Counted from the stretch's first letter, positions 46,880-59,025 are shown. The stretch: 64,000 nt of DNA from Ursus arctos (GCF_023065955.2 NW_026622852.1:11548423-11612422), one strand, 5' to 3'. Translations and numbers: made by a program. The notes: generated by a model not told the origin, from the letters alone.

Positions 46880-48135
46880 ATTAATCACTGTTCCTTTTCC
46901 TTATAATGTTATCTCTGTTAACATTATGGTTAATTTTGCCTGTTTTTGAGTTTTATGGAACTATACAGTATGTCCTCTTTTGTGTCTGGCTTCTTTTGTT
47001 CAATAATATGTGGAGTTCATTCATTTTCGTTACTGTCTTTAGTGTTTTATTGCCTGAATATGCCATAATTTATCCATTCTACTGCTGAATTTTGGGTTGC
47101 TTCATTCTGGATTTTTTACAAATGCAATGAATATTTTTGTACATGTCTTCTATTGCACAAGCATGGGCATTTCTGTAATTAAATACTAAGAGTGGAATTA
47201 CTGCACCATAGATGATAAGATTTTAGTTGATAATGCTGTTTTCCAAAGTGTTGTACCAATTTGTTGCACCTACCAGTAGACTATGAAAATTTTTACTGTT
47301 CCTTATCAGCACTTGGTATATTAGTCTTTCCCATTTCAGTCAGTTTTGTATATATGTTGAGGTATATTGTTGTGGGTTTAATTTATGTTTCTGTTCTTAC
47401 TAATAAGGTGTTGAGTACTTTCGCATAGTTGCTGGCCATTTGGATTTCTTTAGAAAATTGCCTCTTCAAGTCTGCCCATTTTACAAATGACTTGTCTGAA
47501 TTTTTCTTATTCATTAGTAGGAATTCCTATATATATTCTGTAAATGAGTCTTTCGTTATATATATTATAGCTATCTTGCCCTACTCCCTGCTTTTTTGCT
47601 CTTCCTAATGGAATATTTTGAGAAACAGAATATCTTAATTCTAATGTGGTCACATCAATTTTTCTTTCCTGTATGAATAGCACTTTTTGTGTTCTATATA
47701 AAAATTTTTACCTGTTCCAACTTAGAAATTTTCTTATACTATCTTCCTTGTTATCTTTTCCTGTATTATCTGATTTACCATTTTGATTTTCATGTCTATG
47801 TCTGGCATTGATATGCATGTAATGTAAGATAGGGATGAAGTTCCACAGTTACCCCACTATGTTTAGCAGTGCCACCTTTGTTCTAAATCAAATTTACATA
47901 TACATGTGGGTATGTTGCTAGGCTTTTCTTCTCTTTTATCAGTATATTTATTTATATCATGCTGTCTCATTACTATTATTTTATAATCATCTGGATTGAT
48001 AATAGAGCAAGTTCTCCATCTTGTTCTTCGAGCCTCTTCAGTATTTTTGATGCTTTGCTCTTCAAAATGAATTTAGAATCAGCTTCTCAAGTTCAGTAAA
48101 AAATCATTTGGGATTTTGATAGGGACTGTTAAGAA
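46880..48135 (-). mobile_element. Old L1 ORF2, antisense
   Basis: 'TTTATCCATTCTACTGCTGA', 'GGATTTCTTTAGAAAATTGC', 'TCATTTGGGATTTTGATAGG' are reversed L1 ORF2/3' phrases in the right order. Many stops. Confidence 0.75.
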
Positions 48136-49171
48136 TATAAAGTAAAAATAAAACAATAAGAAGACTCTGAAGAGTAGAGATAAGAGAGACCACCTAGGAA
48201 TCACAAGACTCAAGAAGCAATATGATTGGTGAGTTTTCTGGGTTTTCATTTTGCCTCATATATCCTGGCCTGGATGTTGAAGAAACCTGTCACCTGGAAA
48301 CACCAATTGGTCAAATGATGAAATGCCTCAATAAAACCCTGCTCTGTCTAGTTAAATGACCAAGAAAGGGGCAGCCCAGCGAGATAGAAAATTTTTATAC
48401 AATAATCACCCTACTCTACCCAAATACCACAAAAAAAAAATTGCAAACCTACCTCTACCCACATTGGTAAAAACCTAGTGGGGAACCTTAGACTTTTACT
48501 CTCACCTGGCTCTAAGGAGTCACCCCGTACCTCTCCTCCTCCCATCAGGGTAGTGTTAGAAAAACAAAGTGAGGAGCCAGTGGTAATGATTCCCTTCCAT
48601 CCATGTCATCAGAAGTCACAGAGGGAGTGAGACATCCATTTTCATCCATCAGTAAAGAAATGACCCTCCCTTCCTAACAGGGTGATTTCAAAGGCCATGT
48701 GCAGAGATGGGGATTTTCATCACCTCCCATATCTGTAAAGCATCTCACTCCCCCCCTACCTCACTGTGTCAGTAGAACTAAGTGAGGAATGGAAACAAGG
48801 CCATGCTCCATCTCCCAGGCAGGATGGCATCAGCAGAGGCCTTCGAGGAGCCTGAACTTTCACCTCTACCAAACAGTAATGAGGTGTCCCTCCCCAACCA
48901 TGGTGTCAGCAGAAACTGGACTTGCATCCCCAATCGGAAAGAGACGGTGCTCTCTTGCTCCACCAATGTGCTATCAGAGGAAGCCTGCCAAAATAGAAGA
49001 TATAAATAAGATCCAGAGTCTTGAATTATAATGCCCAAAATGTCCAGGATACAATGGAAAATTACTCATTATACCGAGAAATCAGGAAAACCTCAATTTG
49101 AATGAAAAGATGATCAACAGAAGCCAATAACAAGATGACACAGATGTTGGAACTACATGACAAGCATTTTA

Positions 49172-49358
49172 TTTTATTTTTTAAAGATTTATTTACTTAT
49201 TTGAGAGAGAAAGCACTAGCTGGAAGGGCAGAGGGAGAAGGAGAGAGAATCTCAAGCAGACTCTACACTGAGCCTGGAACCTGATGCAGGGCTTGATCTC
49301 ATGACCTGAGCTGAAACCAAGAGCTGAATGCTTAACAGACTGTGCCACCCAGGCACCC
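49172..49358 (-). repeat. Carnivore SINE, antisense
   Basis: Ends 'GTGCCACCCAGGCACCC'. TSD CATGACA(A/G)GCATTTTA (49156-49171 and 49359-49374). Confidence 0.93.
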
Positions 49359-49618
49359 CATGACAGGCATTTTAAGGAAACCATCATAAAATTGCTTCAA
49401 CAAGCTGTTACGAACAGATTTCAAATAAATGAAAAGCTAGAACATCTCAAGAATGAAATGGAAAGTCTCAGCAAAGAAATAGAAGATATAAAAAAGAACC
49501 AAATGGAAATTTTAATTTAAAAAAATAAGTATTTGTGGGGATTGTGGCATCAATTCCCTCTACTCAGTTTGATTTCGAGACTGATGACACCAAACACCTA
49601 CGAAGAGGGGAAGAAAGG

Positions 49619-49817
49619 GGGCGCCTGGGTGGCTCAGTCGTTAAGTGTCTGCCTTCGGCTCTGGTTGTGATCCCGGGGTCCTGGGATTGAGCCCCGCATC
49701 GGGCTCACTGCTCTGCTGGGAGCCTGCCTCTTCCTCTCCCACTCCCCCTGCTTGTGCTCCCTCTGTCGCTGGCTGTCTCTCTGTCAACATCTTTAAAAAA
49801 ATAAAAAATAAAAATAA
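49619..49817 (+). repeat. Carnivore tRNA-Lys SINE
   Basis: 'GGCGCCTGGGTGGCTCAGTC' head. 16-bp TSD AAGAGGGGAAGAAAGG (49603-49618 and 49818-49833). Confidence 0.94.
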
Positions 49818-50253
49818 AAGAGGGGAAGAAAGGTTTATTTTCTCATAATGGAATACAGAATCTAGAATGTATCCACAAGTATGAAGAAGTAATTTTTGAC
49901 AGAGATACGAAAGCAATTCATAGAGGAAGAATGGTCTTTTCCACAAACAGTGCTGGAGCAATTGAATAGCCCTAGACAAAAAAAAAAAAAAGAACTTATA
50001 CCTAAACCTCCCACCCTATGCAAAAATTAACTTGAAATAGATCACTGATATAAATGTAAAACATTAAATCATAAAATTTATAGAAGGAAAAGTAAGGGGA
50101 AATTTTCCGGACTTAGGGCTTGATGAATCCTTTTTAGGTATGTCACCAAGAGCATGGATCCCTAAAAGAAAATATCAATAAATTAGACTTAATTAAAATT
50201 AAGAAATTTCAGTCTGTGAAAGGCCCTCTTTTGAGGATAAAAAGATATGCTAT

Positions 50254-50466
50254 ATGAGAGACTATGGACTCTGAGAAACAAACTGAGGGCTTCGGAGGGG
50301 ATGGGGGTGGGGGAATGGGATAGGCTGGTGATGGGTAGTGATACGGGGAAGTGTTGCATGGTGCACTGGGTGTTATACGCAACTAATGAATCATCGAACT
50401 TTACATCAAAAACCAGGGATGTACTGTATGGTGACTAACATAATATAATAAAAAAAATATTTAAAA
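50254..50466 (+). mobile_element. Very short 5'-truncated carnivore L1 3' end
   Basis: 'GAGACTATGGACTCTGAGAA' to 'TAACATAATATAATAAAAAA'; same 3'UTR family as the L1 at 4769. Flanked by AAAAAGATA(T/C)GCTATA on both sides (50239-50253 and 50468-50482). Confidence 0.88.
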
Positions 50467-50880
50467 AAAAAGATACGCTATAGACGGGAGGAAGTATTAC
50501 AAACCATTTATGTGACAAAGGACTCATATTTTGAATATATAAAGATTTTGTCAAAGCTCAACAATAGAAATTCAAATAATCTAGTTAGAAAATGGAGTAA
50601 AAAACATGAACAGACATTTCACTGAGAAGGATAAATGGAAGGCAAATAAACACACACAAAGATGTCTAACATCACTAACCATTAGGGAAATGAAGGTTAA
50701 GATTCTGATGAGATACACATCTTTTGGAATAGGTAAAACTAAAAATAGTGGCAATACCAAATGCTAACAAGAATGCAGGGAGACTGGATCTCACATATAA
50801 TGCTAGTGTGAATATAATGTGGTACAGCACTCTGGGAAACAGTTGGCAGTTTCTTTAAAAAAAAAAAAAAAAAAAGGAAG

Positions 50881-51071
50881 GGGTGGCTGGGTGGCTCAGT
50901 CAGTGATCTACTTTCTGTTCAGGTCATGATCCCAGGGTCCTGGCATCGAGGCCCAGGTTGGGCTTTGTGCTCAGCATGGAGTCTTCTTCTCTCTGCCTCT
51001 GCCCCTCCCCACTGCTTGTTTTCTCTCTGTCTCTGACAAATAAATAAATAAACTCTTAAAAAAAAAAAAAA
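50881..51071 (+). repeat. Carnivore SINE, first of a tandem pair
   Basis: 'GGGTGGCTGGGTGGCTCAGT' head and A-rich tail (51059-51071). Confidence 0.9.
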
Positions 51072-51072
51072 G

Positions 51073-51264
51073 GGACATGTGGGTGACTCAGTTAAGCATC
51101 TGCCATTGCTCAGGTCATGATCCTGGGGTCCTGGGATCATGTCCTGCATCAGGCTCCTTGCTCCACAGGGAGCCTGCTTCTCCCTTTGCCTGGCATTCAA
51201 CCTGCTTGTGCTGTGTGTCTCTCTCTCTGACAAATAAATAAATAAAATCTTTAAAAAAAAAAAA
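51073..51264 (+). repeat. Carnivore SINE, second of a tandem pair
   Basis: 'GGGACATGTGGGTGACTCAG' head, A-rich tail; begins inside or at the poly(A) of the SINE at 50881. Confidence 0.9.
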
Positions 51265-51478
51265 GGAACTAATCATACATTTATCATACAATCCAACTAT
51301 TTGCCTCTTGGACACTTATCCTAGAGAAATGGAAATTTATGTTTACCAAAAAAACCTGTATATGAATGGTCATAACAACTTTATGTCTAATATCTGACAA
51401 CTGGCAACAACCAAAATTTCCTTCAATAGCTGAATGGTTAAACTGTGATACATCCATTCCATGTAATACTACTCAGCA

Positions 51479-51511
51479 AAAAAAAAAAAAAGAGAGAGAG
51501 AGAGAGAGAGA
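51479..51511 (+). repeat. A-run plus (GA)n
   Basis: About 15 A followed by nine GA dinucleotides, at the L1 3' end. Confidence 0.9.
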
Positions 51512-51809
51512 CAAACTGTTGACACACTATATCCTAGATTTGTAACCTCAAATTTCTCATCTTGAGTTGGCGGCCTAGGCCATCTTTCCATGCCTTTTAT
51601 GTTCTGTGTTGCTGTGGACATGGAATATCAAGTTCAGAGGAGATTATCAATTGTCCTGTATTTTGCTGGCCACTTTGTCAGTCACGTCTGTCTCTGGCTT
51701 CCTGCTTCTACCTCATTTGTGGCATCAGAATTCCTTTAACATTTTGCCATGTTAAAAAAATACTTTAAGTGTGCTGATATCAGTGTTTAAGATTTTCCTG
51801 AATTTCTAT

Positions 51810-52027
51810 GAGGGCATCTTAGTGGCTCAGTCAGTTGAGTGTCAGACTGTTGGTTTTAACTCAAGTTATAATCTCACAATGGTGAGATCAAGCCCTGCGT
51901 CAGGCTCCATGCTCAGCTTGGAGTCTGCTTAAGACTCTCTCTCTTCCTCTGCCCCTCTCCCCCCTTGCGTGCATGCTCTCTCTCTCTCTCTAAATACATA
52001 AAATCTTAAAAAAAAAAAAAAAAAAAG
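51810..52027 (+). repeat. Carnivore SINE with poly(A)
   Basis: 'GAGGGCATCTTAGTGGCTCA' head, CT-rich body, A run 52008-52026. Imperfect TSD TTTCCTGAATTTCTA / TTTTCTGAATATCTA. Confidence 0.88.
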
Positions 52028-53330
52028 AATTTTTCTGAATATCTAGTCAGAAATAATCCTGGAAATGGAAGCCCATTCTTTCTTATTTTGGGTCCAGTTA
52101 ATTTGACACCAAGTTTGGTGACTAATAATGGTAATTTGGTAGTTTTGTTTGGGACATTTTTTTTTAATGCTTAGTACATGACTGGCACTTGAATCTTCAT
52201 AAAGCAATGAAACATTTTTTAAAAATATATCTTATATACTGGTTCTAAAGAATTTCAAATGAGGTATTTCAGAAATATTTTGAGAATGAAGTAAGTTTAA
52301 AGGAAAAGTATTTGGCTTAAAGGAAATCCCTATCTTAAATAAAATATGTGGCTCATTGCCAAAGTAACACTGGATCAAATTTATTTTTCCTTCGGTTTTT
52401 ATTATAATTATTTATTCCAAAATTGGGATCTTTGAAAAAAAAATTCCTTTTTAAAAAGAATTCATTTTCTAGATTGATAGCATTCCTGTTTTTTAGCCAA
52501 TAAATTCTTAAATAAGACCTCATATTTTAGTATTATGATTTATAATATTTTGAAAACATGTTCCTATTTAAATTTTTACTTTGGGCAAACTCTTTTATTT
52601 TTTAATCTGCTGGCATCTCTAATTACAAGTCTGAAATTCCTGGGGCAAAGGAAAGAAAAAAAATTTTTTTAATCTGTTTTATAATATCAAAGTACTATCT
52701 TATGTTTCTGATATAGTAAAAATAAAAAGAAGATTCAATATAATATGAATAGTATAATGCCATTTTTGTTCATCCTCCAGAATAATCTAGATGAAAATAT
52801 CCTAAAATTTTGACCATGATTATTTCTAGACAGTAGGCTTTCTGGTCACTTATTTTTTCTTTTTTCTTTCCTGTATGTATGGATTTTTTTTTCCGGAGAA
52901 CACATATCATTTGAATAATGATATATAGAGCCATATTTTTTTTTTCTGGGAAACTAGGTTCCTTTCTCAAATACTATTATCTGTTGCATGTAGACTGATT
53001 AAACCCTTCTGACAAAGCTAAAATAATGTTGATGGTATAAAGTAACTTTCCTTGAAGCTGTATGTTTTCTTCACAACATTCTAATACACTGAAGCTAAAT
53101 AAAATGAAGCCATGACTTTTGTTCCAAAATATTTCACCAACTTTAAAAGGGGGGGAGGGGTTTGAAGAAATGAGTAAAGGGAATCAAAGATAAAAGAAAA
53201 AAACAGATTTATTTGTCACAGTCAGCATTCCATTCTGGGATATGATAGATAGTCCATTTACACAAGGATATATTGAATATCAGGACTTATTGAAACCATA
53301 TAATGTTTTATATATTTTCAGTATATTTCA
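52028..53330 (+). other. CNTLN: CNTLN intron, nothing recognised
   Basis: AT-rich, G run at 53150-53159. No repeat identified. Confidence 0.55.
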
Positions 53331-53412
53331 GTATATATATAAACATATATATATGTATATATATATATACACATATATATATACACACATGTACACACAC
53401 ACACACACACAT
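53331..53412 (+). repeat. Compound (TA)n/(CA)n microsatellite
   Basis: Alternating TA and CA runs with short interruptions, about 390 bp before CNTLN exon f. Confidence 0.95.
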
Positions 53413-53803
53413 ACTGAATTGGTAATTTGTGATTTAAATTAAATCACAAATTGGAAATTTGTAATTTCAGTATATATACTGAATTGGTAATATTTTTATT
53501 GCTTTTATTATATTTCCTCCCAGATTTTTAAACTGTCCATAGGTTAAATTTGTACCACTTCTGGGTTGATTTTGTATTTGTATGTTGTGCCTACTAGGTC
53601 AACTTCTTTTTTTTCTAGTTCAATTTTAATGCACATATTATGTTCATTTATGAGTTCTTGGTATCAGTTATAGAATTTTATTTAAAAATTTTTAGTCTGC
53701 ATAGATAAATATATTTTTAGGTAAAGAATATTATTTATTATGTTCATTCACTTGAAGTCTTTATTGAGTAATAATCTAATTTTTATAAAACATTCAAATT
53801 TAG

Positions 53804-53897
53804 AATTATTTCCATTACAAGAATGCCAAAAAACCAACTTTTCATAAGAAGAATGGTAACATACAAAAGAGTTCACATACAACGGTTCCTACCAGAG
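53804..53897 (+). CDS. CNTLN: CNTLN internal exon f
   Basis: 94-nt exon, acceptor TTCAAATTTAG, donor G|GTAAGA (phase 1). The frame reads NYFHYKNAKKPTFHKKNGN and then SSHTTVPTR, basic and probably unstructured. It is followed by only 81 bp of intron before the next exon. It has no long ORF of its own; splice signals, phase and resemblance to centlein support it. Confidence 0.9.
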
Positions 53898-53978
53898 GTA
53901 AGAATGTACTTGAAATTAACAATGTCTTTTTAATTTACTGTGTTTTTAAAAAAAATATTATGAACATCATCTTTATAG
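53898..53978 (+). other. CNTLN: 81-bp CNTLN mini-intron
   Basis: GTAAGA donor and CATCTTTATAG acceptor; phase 1. Both flanking exons are coding in the same frame. Confidence 0.92.
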
Positions 53979-54202
53979 TTAACAGAGAAAAGTGGAAAAA
54001 TATAACTGCGCAGAAATCAAGTAGCAATATCATTTTATTACGAGAACGTATTGTATCTTTACAACAACAAAACAGTGTACTTCAGAATGCCAAAAAAATA
54101 GCAGAATCGTCTGTCAAAGAATATAAAGAAATCAATGAAAAACTCCTTCAGCAACAGCAAGTATCTGATCAACGATATCAGACAAGCAGACAGACAATAA
54201 AG
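53979..54202 (+). CDS. CNTLN: CNTLN internal exon g (last exon in window)
   Basis: 224-nt exon after acceptor CATCTTTATAG. G|TT completes a valine, then NREKWKNITAQKSSSN, LLRERIVSLQQQNSVLQN and EINEKLLQQQQVSDQRYQTS follow: a glutamine-rich coiled coil with leucine heptads. It ends in phase 0 at AAG|GTAAAG. Centlein should continue with further coiled-coil exons, but none is recognisable up to 64000, so the next intron is at least 9.8 kb. The match to centlein is unambiguous. Confidence 0.95.
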
Positions 54203-54949
54203 GTAAAGCCCTTTAAAAATTAATTATAATAGACTGTATTATAAGGGTGGATATTTTGTTTTACATGTTTTGTTTGGTTCATATTTGTGTTCTTTATTGT
54301 GTTATAACTTGGATTTTGAGAACAGGCTTCATAAATGCATTTAGGTTGCCCATTTGCCCATGTCTAAAACTTTGAATTTCTCATTATAAGTCAAATTATT
54401 AAATAGTAATTACCTCTGTTCCTCTTTGCAAATACTAGTATAACGTGCGAAGATTTTAACATAAATATCTATTTTAATGTGTTCCTGTAACTTATCTATG
54501 CTTTTGTTAAACTCAGGTGAATTGAGTTTTCTGCAACAGTTTTTAGACACATTATAACATTGCTGGTTATCATAATTTAATCTTAAGGCAAATGAAAAGA
54601 TTGTTCCTTAAGTCTTCATTCTTAAATGTATTTGCTTGTGTAAAAAATGATTTTTTGAAATTTGTCTTACACAGAAGAATTCATCATTTTAGAAAATAAT
54701 TTTTAAATCACTATCATACATAATTTTAAATTGTGCTTAAATTCTCTACTTCTATTATCTAGTGCTTTGATTCAAGCAATACCCAGTAAATGTTTTAATT
54801 ATAAAGGATTACTGTTATGCTAATTATACTAAGAACTGTGTTCTGGCTTCATTCCCGAAGTAGCCTTATAACCAAATCTGATCCATGTTCCAAACGTACT
54901 CTGAAACTTACTTTCTATGATCCGGATTTTAAAAATTTATTAAGACTTG
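54203..54949 (+). other. CNTLN: CNTLN intron after exon g, nothing recognised
   Basis: Unique-looking AT-rich sequence. Confidence 0.55.
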
Positions 54950-55379
54950 TTTTCTGGCCTAATAGATAGTAGGTACTACAGAATATTCCATGTGCACTTG
55001 AGAAGAATGTGTACTCTGCTGTTGTTGGAGTGAATGTTCTATATAATCTGTTGAGTCTAGTTGGTTAATAATGATGTTCAACTCTTCCATATTTTTGCTG
55101 ATTTTCCATCTAGCTCTATCAGTTATTGAGAGTGAAATATTTAAATCACCCACTATTAATTTTTTTGTAATAGCTTTAATGAGATATAATTCACATACCA
55201 TACAATTCTCTTATTTAATTCAGTGGCTGTCACAATATAGACACAATTGGGCGGCTATCACCAAAGTCAACTTTAGAACATTTTCATAACTTCATAAAGG
55301 GACCCTGTACCCTTTATCAATCATCCTTCCCCCATCTCTGCCAGCTCTAGGCAACTACTAATCTACGCTCTATATAGAT

Positions 55380-56072
55380 TCTAGGGGCAGAAAAATTTAT
55401 CCTGCTTCCCTTATAGGTTATTTGGCTTGTCGAATAATTAAATTGTCATAAGACAGATTAACAGGAGAAAAACAAATTTAATTTCATATGTATTAGAGAC
55501 CCGTAAAAATATGAGACCCAAAAAGCATCTAGATAATTGAAGCTTATATAACATCCTGAGCTAAGGAAAGGGGTGGAGGTCTGGGGTACAAAGGGAGGAA
55601 GGCCTTTCATAGGAAAGCTAGAGGAGTTATTTGGAAAACAAACTTGGTTCTGTTATGCAGATAAAGTTCTTTGGTAAAAAGGAGGGTGCTTGGATGGCTC
55701 AGCAGGTTGTGTCCAACTCTTGGTTTTGGCTCAGGTCATGGTCTTAGGGTCATGAGATTGAGCCCCACATCAGGTTCCACACACTCAACACAGAGTCTGC
55801 TTGAGATTCTCTCCCTCTGCCCCTCCTTCTGGTCTCTCTTTTTCTAAAATAAATAAATAAAATCTTTAAAAGAATAATTTCTTAGTTAAAAAGGTACTTC
55901 TGGTAATACCTCTCTTCCTGGTACAGGGTTGCTTTCCAATGTAAATTTAGGCAATTGAAGGGAATGGGTAAAGAGCTTTTCTTGAATCTGCTGGGATTTG
56001 GTTGCCTTTAGCTCAAAATAACCCTTATGTCAAAGAGACATAATTTGGGGTGACAGAATCTGCTCCCTTTCA
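55380..56072 (-). mobile_element. Solo LTR (same family as the ERV at 34959) inside an L1
   Basis: Same family as the LTRs at 34959 and 41403 (shared GACAGATTAACAGGAGAAAA near one end, 'TTCCTGGTAC' in the middle). It interrupts an antisense L1 and is flanked by a perfect 4-bp duplication AGAT (55376-55379 and 56073-56076). It is split by a SINE (55681-55875). No internal ERV sequence is present. Confidence 0.75.
55681..55875 (+). repeat. Carnivore SINE inside the solo LTR
   Basis: 'GAGGGTGCTTGGATGGCTCA' head, 'AAATAAATAAATAAAATCTT' tail. Confidence 0.92.
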
Positions 56073-56220
56073 AGATTTGCCTATCCAGACATTTCATATA
56101 GATGGAATTTTACAATATGTGGCATTTGTGTCTGGCTTCTTTCTCTTTACATAATGTTTAGAAGTTCATCCATGTCGTAGCATATATCACTATTAGCATA
56201 AGGATTTTGAAGATTTTTTT

Positions 56221-57089
56221 CCTCCATAAAGAAATGAAGAAACAAGCAAATATTATTGGGAATCAACATCTTCATAACACTTTGTACAGAACCTAATCTC
56301 CTGAGAAAGGATCAATGTAATAATTCTAAGACAATTGGTGGATCAAGGGGTTACAAGTTTTCTAAACCATAAACTCCTATCTTTAAAAAGATTGAAGATC
56401 AAATAAAAGCATTTTCCATGAAAACTATAAAACATTTTTGAGGTTCTCTATGTACATTGAGGAACACTCATAATTCCTCTAGGAAATTCTGGAAATTAAC
56501 CAGAGACTTGCAACAATCTAGTGTATATTATTCAAGAAAAACAGCTGAGTCTAAAGAATAGGAAACTTCATGGCATAATTTGCCTTGGTCCCATTCTCCA
56601 CAATCCCAGCTCTGCAGTAGCCTAGGGATAAAGATGGTCCATGTTCCCCATGCAGCCTGGCAACTACCAGAAGAAGCTGAATGGAACTATAACTCCTATA
56701 AAGCCTGATTCCCAAACAGTTGTCATCATTTGACGTGTCTGATGCTTTCCTTGAAGACCCCAGTTGAAAAGATGACTCTGATCTCAATCACTGTGAGCAG
56801 GCTTTGTGGCAGGTGAGATAGGTGGATGGGATTGTCAAAACAATTACAGGCAAGTGTTTTAACTTCAGGTTGCCTGAGGTGATAGATTCTAGTTTAGGTC
56901 AAACAATGTATTAACCAAATAGCGTAAAAGGAAAAGTTGGGGAATGAGATGTCTATAAAAGTTTTGAAAGCCTCTGACATATTCCTGGGAATCTGGAGGA
57001 CACATGCTTTCACAAAACTTTGTGAATACTCAGGAAAGAAATGAGAAAGCCTAGGCACTTGCCTCTGTCTTACTGTAAGGTTCTGTGCA
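56221..57089 (+). other. CNTLN: CNTLN intron, nothing recognised
   Basis: 56551-56800 is slightly GC-richer; a 78-codon minus-strand frame there resembles nothing I know. Confidence 0.5.
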
Positions 57090-57600
57090 ACATGATAGTA
57101 AATATTAAGGCAGTATTGTTCATGGCAGCATAATTGATAATAACCAGAAGGTAGAAATAACCAAAATGTCCATTTATTGGTGGAAGGATAAATGTGGTAT
57201 ATGTATACAGTGGAATATTATTAAACCACCAGAAGTAATGAAGTATTGATACATGTTACAACATGGATGAAACTTAAAAATATTATATTTAGTGAAAGAA
57301 GCAAGTCAGAAAAGAGCACATATTATGTGATTCCATATATATATGAAATATCTAGAATAGGCAAATCTATAGAGACAGAGGTAGATTAGTGTTTGCTCTG
57401 GGCTGGGGGAAAAGAAGAACATGGTAGTGGTTGCTAAAGTGTGTGGGTTTCTGCTTAAAATGTTGATAATATTCTAAAATTCACTGCAATGATGGTTGGG
57501 CATATCTGTGAATATACTAAAAGGCATTGAAAATTTATACTTTGAATCAATAGTGTGGTATGTGGATTATATCTCAGTAAAACTTTTTTAAATGTTGGTT
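57090..57600 (+). mobile_element. Old L1 3' end (L1M-type), sense
   Basis: 'GTTCATGGCAGCATAATTGA', 'ACAACATGGATGAAACTTAA', 'GTGGATTATATCTCAGTAAA' appear in canonical order, ending at the A-rich 3' terminus. Confidence 0.88.
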
Positions 57601-57747
57601 TTAAATGGGAAAATATACCAACAAATAATAGTATTGCATGACTTTTATTGATAATGTATTCATGGTTGACAGAATAATTAATAAATTCTCTATTCAAATT
57701 AGTAAAACCTACTGCCAACATAATTGTTTACATAATATATATTATGG

Positions 57748-57954
57748 AAGGGGTGCTTGTGTGGCTCTAGTTGGTTAAGTGTCTGACTCTTGATTTCAGA
57801 TCAGGTCATGATCTCAGCGTTGTGAGATGGAGCCCCACATTGGGCTCCATGCTGGGTGTGGAGCCTGTTTGGGATTCTCTGTCTCCTCTGCCCCTTCCTT
57901 TCCTCCTGCTTGCTCACTCTCTCTCTCTCAAAATAAATAAATAAAATCTTTAAA
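57748..57954 (+). repeat. Carnivore SINE
   Basis: 'GAAGGGGTGCTTGTGTGGCT' head; TSD AATATATTATGG-like on both sides (57734-57747 and 57955-57966). Confidence 0.92.
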
Positions 57955-57966
57955 AATATATTATGG

Positions 57967-58724
57967 TAAAGTATAATAGCTATATAACATTTTTAGATGT
58001 ATAGAGAACCTACTATTAGACAAAGCACTTCAATTATTATTAAATTCAACAAAGTAAAATGCATTTAAGGTGAATTTTCTTAAAATTAACTTTGAATCTA
58101 AACATGTTTTCTTTTTCTAACACATTCAGTTCTCTATTATAAAAGTGAACATCAAGGAATAGAAATGTTAAAGCTTATAATATTGACTAGCTTTTGCAGT
58201 TTGAACACTCAGTTCCTTGACTCAAGAGACTTACTAATAATTCACACTGAAAACTGTGAAAAATGAGTCCCAAATCTTAAGAACAGCAAAATGTAAATGT
58301 CATCTTCTTTTGTTCTAGTAACATTACTTAATTGTATTATGACTGTGGAAACTCCTTATAGCCACATATGTGTCATCATGTAGATTTAAACAGAATTAAC
58401 TCATAGAAGCAAACTACCAGAATCCATATAATAAAAGAAAATGCAGCTTTAGCTATAAAAACACCTTTTAAAAAATCTTGTGAATGTTTTGCATTAGGTA
58501 TTACATAATTATATGTAAGATATCAGCTGGTAGATATCAAACATAAATTTTTGTGGAATTTTACATACTGTGAAATTTATTTCTAATAAGGCTTCCCCTG
58601 AAGTAATATGTGTTTAAAGAAATTAGAATCTGTACCATTTATTCATATATGAATAGATGAGTTATTTTATTAATTTCCCTTCCTTATTTGTTTAACAAAA
58701 TGGATTTCAGGAGGTTTATTATCA
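57967..58724 (+). other. CNTLN: CNTLN intron, nothing recognised
   Basis: AT-rich unique-looking sequence. Confidence 0.55.
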
Positions 58725-59025
58725 CTGTGATTGAAGTGTGTTCCCCCAAAATTCATATGTTGAAGCCCTAACTCCTAATGTTATGGTTTTGGGGAATGGG
58801 AACCTTTGTGAGGTAATTACATTTGGTTGAGGTCATGAGGGAAGGGCCCTCATGGTGGGTTTAGTGACCTTTGGAAGACAGCTCTCACTAGAACCTGACC
58901 ATGCTGGCATTCTGATTTCTTGCTTCCAGCCTCCAGAACTGTAAGATATTAAATGTCTGTTGTTTAAGCCCTCAGTCTACGGGGGGTTTGTTGTTGTTAT
59001 AGCAACCCAAGCAGAGCAATGGAGA
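58725..59025 (+). mobile_element. MaLR-type (MST-like) LTR, sense
   Basis: Starts near 'GTGTTCCCCCAAAATTCATA', continues through 'GGTCATGAGGGAAGGGCCCT' and ends near 'TTGTTATAGCAACCC', the pattern of MST-like MaLR LTRs. Internal deletions are present. Confidence 0.7.

Larger units (their letters stand above)
48136..50253 (+). mobile_element. Old L1 (5'UTR/ORF1 to ORF2 parts), sense, with nested SINEs
   Basis: 48480-48990 is GC-richer with loosely repeated units of roughly 70-150 bp, like an L1M 5' region. 49090-49510 contains the ORF1-type 'GATGACACAGATGTTGGAAC' and 'AATCTCAGCAAAGAAATAGA'-like text, the sense counterpart of 2900-3360. 49830-50250 is decayed ORF2. SINEs at 49172 and 49619 interrupt it. 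Confidence 0.6.
50469..51540 (+). mobile_element. Old L1 ORF2 end, sense, carrying two tandem SINEs
   Basis: 'AACAGACATTTCACTGAGAA', 'ACATCACTAACCATTAGGGA', and after the SINEs 'TATCCTAGAGAAATGGAAAT' and 'TGATACATCCATTCCATGTA' keep L1 order. Continues the element at 49830-50253. Confidence 0.75.
54950..56220 (-). mobile_element. Old L1, antisense, split by a solo LTR
   Basis: 54950-55155 reads as reversed ORF2 ('GAGAAGAATGTGTACTCTGC', 'ATCAGTTATTGAGAGTGAAA'); 55165-55379 is a reversed 3'UTR-type segment; 56073-56220 continues it after the LTR ('TCATATAGATGGAATTTTAC'). Confidence 0.8.

Noticed and set aside
48782..49038. Overlapping frames on both strands in a GC-richer patch
   Set aside because: The patch fits an L1M 5' region; no host protein resemblance.
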